Shown here one piece after another: positions 1 through 4,489 of a stretch of 5,872 bases of DNA. Position numbers and translations under genes: made by a program. Source of the DNA: Verrucomicrobiia bacterium (GTDB lineage Bacteria > Verrucomicrobiota > Verrucomicrobiae > Limisphaerales > UBA11358); NCBI GenBank assembly GCA_030042375.1, contig JASHZU010000024.1, positions 1 to 5,872 of the forward strand, given 5' to 3'. Position 1 is the stretch's first letter, and every line of letters starts with the position of its first letter. The notes beneath the pieces were generated by a model. That model saw only the letters and a program-made list of their open reading frames with translations. It was not told the origin of the DNA and made no database searches.

Positions 1-289
1 CCTCATCAATGGCGGTATTATCGGGATTGCCGCCCTGGGCGGCGGAGCGCCATTGTGTGTCCGCCAGGCGAAAAGCCACCCAGCGGGCCTCGCCCGCCGG
101 AAGCGATGCCGTGTCCATCCCCGCGTAAATATCATGCGCTTTGGCATAGGAGCCGTCGGCATAGAATTTTTCAGCGGCATCTTTGTTGGTGAAATAGGTA
201 GACTGGGCCGGGGCGATGGCCGCCGAGCCGAGGAGAACGGCCAGCGTCTGGATTAAGACCGCGAAACGGCTTCGAATGAATGTTTTCAT
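1..289 (-). CDS. Secreted protein, N-terminal part (possibly alpha-2-macroglobulin-like); cut by left window edge
   Basis: This is the first 96 codons of an open frame that starts with ATG at 289 and continues past position 1 with no stop. Residues 1-28 form a typical Sec signal peptide: Lys/Arg near the start, a hydrophobic stretch around residues 9-26, and an A-P-A cleavage site before Gln29. The mature part begins with a helical stretch (YFTNKDAAEKFYADGSYAKA) like a TPR-type helix pair, then W70, FRLADT at 73-78 and W80. This pattern reminds me of the N-termini of very large secreted alpha-2-macroglobulin (MG2-domain) proteins of Verrucomicrobia and Planctomycetes; that family call is from memory and uncertain. 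Export to the periplasm or outer membrane is better supported. No Shine-Dalgarno sequence precedes the start. It lies 118 bases downstream of the nucleotidyltransferase on the same strand, with two hairpins between them, so it may be a separate transcription unit. Confidence 0.7.
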   Translation of the reverse strand, partial: MKTFIRSRFAVLIQTLAVLLGSAAIAPAQSTYFTNKDAAEKFYADGSYAKAHDIYAGMDTASLPAGEARWVAFRLADTQWRSAAQGGNPDNTAIDE

Positions 290-308
290 AGGACAATGAA
301 ACGGTTCA

Positions 309-330
309 GGCGCGAGGGCTCGGTCGCGCC
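309..330 (-). other. Perfect hairpin in the leader of the secreted-protein gene
   Basis: GGCGCGA (309-315) pairs with TCGCGCC (324-330): a perfect 7-bp GC-rich stem around an 8-base loop. It lies about 20 bases upstream of the ATG at 289 and has no T-run on either side, so it is not a standard intrinsic terminator. It could be a leader structure or a spacer element. Only the inverted repeat is seen; the function is unknown. Confidence 0.45.
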
Positions 331-374
331 GGGCACAAGAAATCTGTCATGGCAAATTCCACAGCACTCCATTG

Positions 375-409
375 GACGGTAAGCGCGGGGAAATGCTCCC
401 GCGTCCGTC
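375..409 (-). terminator. Candidate hairpin terminator of the nucleotidyltransferase gene (no T-run)
   Basis: Two nested inverted repeats sit directly at the stop codon (408-410) of the minus-strand nucleotidyltransferase. The outer stem is GACGG (375-379) with CCGTC (405-409). The inner stem is CGCGGG (384-389) with CCCGCG (398-403), around an 8-base loop. The position fits a 3' end structure, but no run of T follows on the minus strand, so transcription termination is unproven. It may instead only stabilise the 3' end of the mRNA. Confidence 0.4.
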
Positions 410-1313
410 ACAATTTGTCCGGATAATCGCCGCGCGCAATCAACTTGCGAATGCCTTCGACGACAAATGGCCGGTCTTCACGATAAGTAACACCGAACCA
501 CGGGTCCGGGGTGCGCAAAACTTTTACCCGCGCCTGCCCGGCGCGGACGAGGTCGTTCACCGCGGCGGGAATATAAAACTCGGATTTTTCTTCGGCGCCA
601 TGTTTCGTCAAAAACTCGACGAACAGTTTCTTCAATTCGTCAAACAACGCGGGCGTGAATCCCCACATATTCATTGAGACCGTTTCATCGCCGGTGAGGG
701 GAAGAACTTTTCCATGCGGTCCAATCGTTTTTGCGCCGGGTCCACGCGCGCGTGCATCGCGCTCAATTTTGGTCATTTCCGTCACGCCTTCTAAAAAGCC
801 GCCGGAGTTGATTTGGCACACGCCGCGAGCGACGCTGCCGAATTCCGAAAGCGTGTTGCGCAGGATGAAACCGACCATGGCAAAATCGACGCTGCCGGAA
901 CGCAAATGCTCCGCTAAAATATGAAACGACTTCGCGCCGTAGAAATCGTCCGCATTAATCGCGGCGAACGGCTCGCGAATCGCATCCGCCGCCAGGAGAA
1001 TGGCCTGGCCGGTGCCCCAGGGCTTGGTGCGATTGGGCGGCACGGAAAATCCCGGCGGCAATTTATCAAGTTCCTGGAAGACATATTCGACGGCGGCTTT
1101 TTTTTCGAAGCGCGCGCCGATAGTTTTTTTGAACGGCTCCTCGATGTCGCGGCGAATCACGAAAACGATTTTACCGAAACCGCCGCGCAGGGCGTCGTAA
1201 ATGGAATAATCAATAATGGTCTCGCCGTTTGGCCCCACCGGGTCGATTTGTTTCAGTCCGCCGTAGCGGCTGCCCATGCCGGCCGCCAGGACGAGCAACG
1301 TTGGTTTTGTCAT
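408..1313 (-). CDS. Nucleotidyltransferase (NTP_transferase family, sugar-phosphate type)
   Basis: This 301-residue protein resembles enzymes that join a sugar phosphate to a nucleoside triphosphate, giving a nucleotide sugar and pyrophosphate in the cytoplasm. Visible motifs are the N-terminal nucleotide-binding loop LAAGMGSRYGGLKQ (residues 9-22), GTGQA (100-104), which usually contacts the base, and NADDFYG (120-126), whose aspartates fit the metal site. The length is normal for the family. I start it at 1313 (MTKPTLLV) because family members begin just before the loop. An in-frame ATG at 1349 would add 12 residues (MQSPISLCKIFA) that look non-native and would shrink the gap to the divergent deacetylase gene to 29 bases, although an AGGA lies about 10 bases before it. 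Just upstream of 1313 there is no Shine-Dalgarno sequence, and TAAAAT (1326-1321 on the minus strand) could be a -10 box giving a nearly leaderless mRNA. The substrate (glucose-1-P, GlcNAc-1-P, MurNAc-1-P or other) cannot be read from the sequence. The usual kinase partner of such enzymes is not in this window. Confidence 0.9.
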   Translation of the reverse strand: MTKPTLLVLAAGMGSRYGGLKQIDPVGPNGETIIDYSIYDALRGGFGKIVFVIRRDIEEPFKKTIGARFEKKAAVEYVFQELDKLPPGFSVPPNRTKPWGTGQAILLAADAIREPFAAINADDFYGAKSFHILAEHLRSGSVDFAMVGFILRNTLSEFGSVARGVCQINSGGFLEGVTEMTKIERDARARGPGAKTIGPHGKVLPLTGDETVSMNMWGFTPALFDELKKLFVEFLTKHGAEEKSEFYIPAAVNDLVRAGQARVKVLRTPDPWFGVTYREDRPFVVEGIRKLIARGDYPDKL

Positions 1314-1378
1314 TGCGAAAATTTTACACAGCGAAATTGGGGATTGCATGAAAGAAATTTCCTGAAAAACTTAGGCTC

Positions 1379-2251
1379 TTGAAGCTCTTAAAGCGCACCG
1401 TGATTAACCCGTATCAAAAATTTGTTTCCGCTATTGCCGAAGCCACGGCCAAAGGCAAATCACTTCCGTTGGGCGGGATGGCACAACCGAAGAAAAAAAA
1501 TCTGCCGGCGGACGCGCCGGTCGTCCTGCTGGTCTCGCCGCACCCGGATGATGAATGCATCATCGGCGGTTTGGCGTTGCGGTTGATGCGCGAAGCCGGA
1601 ATGCGCATCGTCAACGTGGCCGTTACGCTCGGCAGCAAGAAAGAGCGCCGCCCGGCCCGGCTCGTCGAACTCAAAAACGCATGCGACTGGATTGGTTTTG
1701 AACTGGAAAATACCGGCCTGGAAAATATTGTCCCGCACACCCGCCAGCATGACGCGCAAGCCTGGAACGCCGCGATCAAAACGATGGCGGCGTTGCTGAC
1801 GAAATACCGGCCGCGGGCGATTCTCTTTCCGCATGAGCGCGATTGGCATCCCGCGCACATCGGCTCGCATTTCCTGGTGATGGATGCGTTAAGGCGCATG
1901 CCACTGGATTTCAAAACCGTGCTCATCGAAACGGAATTTTGGGGGCAACTGTACACGCCCAATTTGATGGTCGAGTCGAGCGCGGGGGATGTGGCCGATT
2001 TGCTGGCGGCGCTTTCGCATCACACGGGCGAGATGGAGCGCAACCCGTATCATCTGCGGCTGCCGGCGTGGCTGCAGGACAACGTGCGCCGCGGCTCGGA
2101 ACTGGTGGGCGGCAAAGGCGCCGCCGCGCCCGATTTTGTTTTTGCGACACTTTATTGGGTCCAAAAATGGCAGGCCGGCGGCGTCAAAGAAATGTTCCGG
2201 GGCGGAAAACAGATTGGGGCGAAGGATTCGGCGGGGAGTGTTTTGGATTGA
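1379..2251 (+). CDS. PIG-L/LmbE family zinc-dependent deacetylase
   Basis: This 290-residue protein belongs to the PIG-L (LmbE-like) family, which removes the acetyl group from N-acetylglucosamine-type sugars or sugar conjugates using zinc. The diagnostic PHPDDE motif lies at residues 54-59 (His55 and Asp58 as expected zinc ligands, Asp57 as expected base). A second motif, HPAHIGSH at 157-164, supplies the third ligand, probably His160. The LRLMREAG helix (67-74) and the VAVTLGS strand (80-86) are also typical, and I see no signal peptide, so it is probably cytoplasmic. The frame is closed upstream by a stop at 1349-1351, so the start is TTG at 1379 (with a weak AGG four bases before it) or GTG at 1400, seven codons later; both precede the NPYQKFV segment with which relatives begin. 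No ATG start is available. It diverges from the nucleotidyltransferase across 65 bases, and a shared role in amino-sugar or envelope metabolism is plausible but not shown. No clear terminator follows; repeats begin 13 bases after the stop. Confidence 0.9.
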   Translation: MKLLKRTVINPYQKFVSAIAEATAKGKSLPLGGMAQPKKKNLPADAPVVLLVSPHPDDECIIGGLALRLMREAGMRIVNVAVTLGSKKERRPARLVELKNACDWIGFELENTGLENIVPHTRQHDAQAWNAAIKTMAALLTKYRPRAILFPHERDWHPAHIGSHFLVMDALRRMPLDFKTVLIETEFWGQLYTPNLMVESSAGDVADLLAALSHHTGEMERNPYHLRLPAWLQDNVRRGSELVGGKGAAAPDFVFATLYWVQKWQAGGVKEMFRGGKQIGAKDSAGSVLD

Positions 2252-2264
2252 AACGAAGACCGAG

Positions 2265-2294
2265 CCACAGATGGACACAGATTGACACAGATTT
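2265..2294. repeat. Three tandem 10-base units (ACACAGATTG type)
   Basis: The units CCACAGATGG, ACACAGATTG and ACACAGATTT follow one another without gaps. They begin 13 bases after the deacetylase stop. CACAGAT-rich strings of this kind recur as dispersed intergenic repeats in environmental bacterial genomes; that is recalled and not checked here. Confidence 0.8.
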
Positions 2295-2320
2295 TAAACA
2301 ATCTTTTATTTCTGGAACAC

Positions 2321-2360
2321 CCTATATTTACTTATATTTGGTTATAATTACCTATATTTG
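2321..2360. repeat. Four tandem AT-rich 10-base units (CCTATATTTG type)
   Basis: The units CCTATATTTA, CTTATATTTG, GTTATAATTA and CCTATATTTG are adjacent and diverged. The AT tracts recur once per helical turn, which could bend the DNA. TATAAT-like words appear here by composition, so a promoter call would be unsafe. Confidence 0.7.
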
Positions 2361-2375
2361 CCTGCCGGATACCTA

Positions 2376-2389
2376 CCCCCCCGGGGGGG
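2376..2389. repeat. C7G7 palindrome followed by a G-rich run
   Basis: Seven C residues (2376-2382) are followed directly by seven G residues (2383-2389), then A and five more G (2391-2395). This is a perfect 14-base palindrome without a loop. It lies between two 10-base arrays. It may belong to the same composite repeat; no function is evident. Confidence 0.6.
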
Positions 2390-2410
2390 AGGGGGAACCC
2401 TTGATTAGTC

Positions 2411-2450
2411 TTTAGCCGCCTTTACCAGGCTTTAGCAGGCTTTAGAAAGC
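2411..2450. repeat. Four tandem 10-base units (TTTAGCAGGC type)
   Basis: The units TTTAGCCGCC, TTTACCAGGC, TTTAGCAGGC and TTTAGAAAGC are contiguous with no indels. They share the same 10-base phase as the AT-rich array at 2321-2360, although the unit sequences are unrelated. Confidence 0.75.
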
Positions 2451-2454
2451 CAGC

Positions 2455-2482
2455 GATGATGGTTGATGGATGATAGATGATG
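2455..2482. repeat. Four tandem 7-base units (GATGATG type)
   Basis: The units GATGATG, GTTGATG, GATGATA and GATGATG are contiguous. The array starts four bases after the preceding 10-base array. Short heptamer arrays are known as variable-number repeats in several bacterial groups, so copy number may differ between strains. Confidence 0.65.
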
Positions 2483-2584
2483 GCCAGACCGGTCACCCAT
2501 AGAATTCATTTTTTGGCCGGTATCGGTCGGTTTTTGGTTTGTTTTCCGATCAGGAAGGTTTGACTCGCTCGCGCCCGCTCGCTC

Positions 2585-3097
2585 GGTCGCCCTGCGACCT
2601 TCGTTCCGTCAGGGCGGAACGAATTCCTTTCGCCGCTTCCCAAGCGGCTCAAGTGATTTGGGTTGATTACTCGTCTTCGCCCTGCAAAGCGGATACGCTC
2701 GCAGGCTCGCCCGTTGCGCGGATATGGAATGATCTATTTTTGGCCTTTTACCCCGGGATAAATCCCGGGGCTATATATCTGCCGCTCCTGACGGAGCTTC
2801 CCGCTGCCTCTCCCAAAATGTCAAAGAACCCATCCCGCAAAGCGGGACGCGGCAGGCATTCACCCACCGGCGAGGATTTTAGAACAAGAACGAGAAATCT
2901 CTTAGTTCCGCAATACTTCTATTTTAAGTGCACTGGTTAATGATGACTCGCTCGTGAGGCGATTTGGCAACGGCAGTGTCCCGCTAGATAAAGACGCCTG
3001 TCCTATTTTCGGCTGCCCTTTCAGGGCACAAAGATTTTTAGACGCTTGTTCCGAGGGCGATGCCCTCGGCTACTATGGTTGAGGCCCTTTTGCCTCA
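2585..3097. repeat. Cluster of about ten short hairpins (REP/MITE-like)
   Basis: At least ten inverted repeats lie in about 510 bases, mostly perfect stems of 5-9 bp with loops of 2-6 bases. They are at 2585-2599 (GGTCGC, loop 3), 2600-2623 (TTCGTTCCG, loop 6), 2632-2648 (GCCGCTT, loop 3), 2681-2705 (CCTGC outside AGCG), 2751-2770 (CCCCGGGAT, loop 2), 2784-2797 (GCTCC, loop 4), 2833-2847 (TCCCGC, loop 3), 3014-3028 (TGCCCT, loop 3), 3051-3069 (CCGAGGGC, loop 3) and 3080-3097 (TGAGGC, loop 6). Five have three-base loops. None is followed by a proper T-run, so they are not a series of terminators. They resemble repetitive extragenic palindromes or debris of non-autonomous elements. No transposase is in the window, and the copy number elsewhere in the genome is unknown. 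Confidence 0.7.
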
Positions 3098-3197
3098 CAC
3101 ACCATCACAATTATATTTCACTCATTCTTAATGGTGCGGCTCTTGCTTTCCTTTGCCTTCCTTTTCAGTTATTATTCGATCCCATCAGACGCGCATC

Positions 3198-3527
3198 ATG
3201 GAAGAACGTCCATTACCTCCCGCACCGAAAGGCCTGACGATTGTCCTGGCTATCGTATTTTCCTTGCTGGGGATATGGGTGGTTTGGCTTGCCTTACGAA
3301 ATCCGCTGCTCGGCGTGCTCTATATTCTTTTGCTGGCGATTCCCCTCGCGGTGGTGAGGTTTTTTTACTACCGCCGCCGGCGTTGTCCGGAATGTGGCCA
3401 TCGCCTCGTCCTTCGCCGCGATCCAATCGAAGGCCCCTGGAATCGGTATCGGGTAATGCTGGATTGTCCCCACTGCCAAATTGCCTGGGATACCGGCGAA
3501 GTTGGAAACAATAAGGGATATACGTGA
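3198..3527 (+). CDS. Small membrane protein with two TM helices and a C-terminal zinc ribbon
   Basis: I do not recognise a named family for this 109-residue protein. It has a short Pro-rich N-terminus, a hydrophobic helix at about 13-33, a second at about 37-56, and an Arg-rich stop (RRRR, 59-62). A C-terminal domain follows with CPEC (63-66) and CPHC (90-93), a C-x2-C-x23-C-x2-C pattern typical of zinc ribbons. By the positive-inside rule, both termini probably face the cytoplasm. I chose ATG 3198 because an upstream in-frame TTG at 3153 would only add a polar stretch (MPSFSVIIRSHQTRI) read from pyrimidine-rich leader DNA. There is no Shine-Dalgarno sequence; TATTAT at 3170-3175 is a possible -10 box with no good -35. 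The GNAT-like gene follows 80 bases later on the same strand, and both products are membrane-bound, so a shared role is possible but unproven. The ribbon could bind zinc, nucleic acid or a partner protein. Confidence 0.75.
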   Translation: MEERPLPPAPKGLTIVLAIVFSLLGIWVVWLALRNPLLGVLYILLLAIPLAVVRFFYYRRRRCPECGHRLVLRRDPIEGPWNRYRVMLDCPHCQIAWDTGEVGNNKGYT

Positions 3528-3554
3528 GCTTTTCCTTTCCGCCCGGTCAAATCA

Positions 3555-3585
3555 TTGACGGCACATTGTTTTTTGGTTTTACATT
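3555..3585 (+). promoter_or_regulatory. Weak candidate sigma-70 promoter before the GNAT-like gene
   Basis: TTGACG (3555-3560) matches five of six bases of the -35 consensus. The best -10 candidates are TTTACA 17 bases later (3578-3583) or TACATT 19 bases later (3580-3585), both poor. It would give the GNAT-like gene its own short leader. This is a composition-prone, low-confidence call; read-through from the upstream gene is the alternative. Confidence 0.25.
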
Positions 3586-3607
3586 TTTAACTTAGACATA
3601 AAATGCC

Positions 3608-4234
3608 ATGGTGAACCAGCAAGCCCTTCGTCTCCGCCGCGCGACCACGGACGATTTGCCCCAGCTCAAATCGCTTTGGCTGGCGATGAACCTGCCGGCG
3701 GATGATCTGGAGAAGCGGCTCACGGAATTCCAGGTGGTCGAGGACGCCACGGGTGCGTTCGTGGGCGCGATTGGTTTCAGCGTGGCGCGGCAGCACGCGC
3801 TTCTGCATAACGAAGGCTTCACCGATTTTTCCGTGGCTGACGCCGCGCGCAATCTCTTTTGGGAACGTGTCCAGGTTCTCGCCGCCAACCACACCGTCTT
3901 CCGGCTCTGGACGCAGGAACGCTCGCCCTTTTGGAAAAATTATGGTTTCCGACCGCCCGGCCCCGATCTTCTTAACCGCCTGCCTCCCGAGTGGCGTAAT
4001 GAATTCGACGGCGCGTGGCTGACGCTCCAGCTCAAGGACGAAGAAGCCATCGCCGAGGCTCTGGGCAAGGACTTCGCCGGATTCATGGCCGATGAAAAAA
4101 AACAGACCGAGCGCATCATGGAACAGGCGCAAACCATCCGGAACATTGTTACTGTCATCGCTTTTGCCATCGGCATCCTTGCCTTTGGCTACGCGATTTA
4201 TTTGTTTGTGCATCGCGGTGGTCTTTCGCGTTAG
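3608..4234 (+). CDS. GNAT-like N-acetyltransferase with C-terminal membrane anchor
   Basis: This 208-residue protein opens like a GNAT acetyltransferase: LRLRRATTDDLPQLKSLW (7-24) matches strand 1 and helix 1, and FVGAIGFSVA (51-60) matches a core strand. FWKNYGFRPP (108-117) is the usual late GNAT segment after the acceptor-binding strand. The expected acetyl-CoA loop (Q/R-x-x-G-x-G/A) is not visible between residues 60 and 95; DAARNLFWERVQVLAANH stands there instead, so catalytic activity is uncertain. A charged helix (about 145-178) leads to one hydrophobic helix at about 180-201 and a short basic tail, so the protein is probably tail-anchored with the GNAT domain in the cytoplasm. ATG 3608 is used; no Shine-Dalgarno sequence precedes it. 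The gene follows the zinc-ribbon membrane protein by 80 bases and ends in a strong terminator. A longer open frame on the opposite strand (3587-4285) shows no recognisable domain and is a shadow. Confidence 0.85.
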   Translation: MVNQQALRLRRATTDDLPQLKSLWLAMNLPADDLEKRLTEFQVVEDATGAFVGAIGFSVARQHALLHNEGFTDFSVADAARNLFWERVQVLAANHTVFRLWTQERSPFWKNYGFRPPGPDLLNRLPPEWRNEFDGAWLTLQLKDEEAIAEALGKDFAGFMADEKKQTERIMEQAQTIRNIVTVIAFAIGILAFGYAIYLFVHRGGLSR

Positions 4235-4277
4235 GCCTGGTTTGAATTGGCCGCAGAGATGCAAAGCCCGGAGAGTG

Positions 4278-4305
4278 AATTTCACGCGAGAGGCGTGAAA
4301 TTTTT
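4278..4305 (+). terminator. Rho-independent terminator after the GNAT-like gene
   Basis: AATTTCACGC (4278-4287) pairs perfectly with GCGTGAAATT (4293-4302) around the five-base loop GAGAG. The stem ends inside a run of five T (4301-4305). It lies 44 bases after the stop codon at 4234. This is the clearest intrinsic terminator in the window and marks the end of the 3198-4234 gene pair. Confidence 0.75.
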
Positions 4306-4369
4306 ACGCATTCCCCATCAAAAGAAAAATGTCATGCTCATTTCGTTGGATTATTTGAAGAATTAGTTT

Positions 4370-4385
4370 CGGCACGGGCGATGCT
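4370..4385 (+). promoter_or_regulatory. Candidate sigma-54 (RpoN) -24/-12 promoter of the PEP-CTERM gene
   Basis: The sequence CGGCACG-N4-ATGCT matches the RpoN consensus TGGCACG-N4-TTGCW at all but two positions. The invariant GG (4371-4372) and GC (4383-4384) are exactly ten bases apart. Transcription would start near 4396, giving a leader of roughly 94 bases. No sigma-70 promoter with both boxes is evident in this gap. Regulation of PEP-CTERM genes by RpoN with the PrsK/PrsR two-component pair is known from other exosortase-bearing bacteria; whether this organism has those proteins cannot be seen here. Confidence 0.45.
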
Positions 4386-4387
4386 AA

Positions 4388-4420
4388 TTTGACAAATGCA
4401 CACAATGAGCGAGTGTCAAA
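4388..4420. promoter_or_regulatory. Inverted repeat TTTGACA-N19-TGTCAAA
   Basis: TTTGACA (4388-4394) and TGTCAAA (4414-4420) form a perfect 7-base inverted repeat with a 19-base spacer. It overlaps the predicted start of transcription of the PEP-CTERM gene. It could be a two-half-site operator or a leader hairpin. The left arm alone looks like a -35 box, but no -10 box sits 16-18 bases downstream. Confidence 0.35.
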
Positions 4421-4489
4421 AAATTACCTTAAGAAGTTTTCCGTTTGAAGCTTTGCCGCAGTTTGAGAACCAAAAAACCATGACTAAAT

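Larger units (their letters stand above)
2252..3197. other. Gene-free, repeat-rich spacer
   Basis: About 950 bases separate the deacetylase from the next gene. Open frames exist here (for example 2539-2940 and 3046-3237 on the plus strand), but their predicted peptides simply read through inverted repeats and show no domain, signal peptide or plausible ribosome site. The left part (2265-2482) consists of short tandem arrays with a C7G7 palindrome among them. The right part (2585-3097) is a cluster of hairpins. Positions 2483-2584 and 2848-3013 contain only weak palindromes such as GACCGGTC at 2487-2494. Base composition shifts sharply between AT-rich and GC-rich patches, unlike the flanking genes. 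Confidence 0.75.

Noticed and set aside
655..1382. Several plus-strand frames opposite the nucleotidyltransferase
   Set aside because: The minus-strand frame carries the LAAGMGSRYGG and NADDFYG motifs; the opposite frames have no motif.
1843..2415. Plus-strand frame of 190 codons overlapping the 3' part of the deacetylase
   Set aside because: It is out of frame with the deacetylase motif region and runs on into the tandem repeats; Gly/Arg-rich composition typical of a shadow frame.
2265..2482. CRISPR array
   Set aside because: Units are 7-10 bases and directly adjacent, with no spacers and no cas genes in the window.
2539..2940. Open frame of 133 codons on the plus strand
   Set aside because: It reads through seven of the listed hairpins, has no domain or ribosome site, and its peptide is explained by the palindromes.
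3046..3237. Open frame of 63 codons on the plus strand
   Set aside because: Its start lies on the CCGAGGGC hairpin and its end overlaps the zinc-ribbon gene in another frame; the peptide is repeat-derived.
3131..3514. Plus-strand frame overlapping the zinc-ribbon gene
   Set aside because: It is a shadow frame; the other frame has membrane helices and a four-cysteine ribbon, this one has neither.
3587..4285. Minus-strand frame of 232 codons, longer than the GNAT-like gene it covers
   Set aside because: No recognisable domain; the plus-strand frame shows GNAT segments, a membrane helix and a terminator in the right place. The length is explained by the GC-rich codon pattern of the opposite strand.
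4389..4394. TTGACA as a sigma-70 -35 box for the PEP-CTERM gene
   Set aside because: No -10 hexamer lies at 16-18 bases; the word is better explained as one arm of the inverted repeat.
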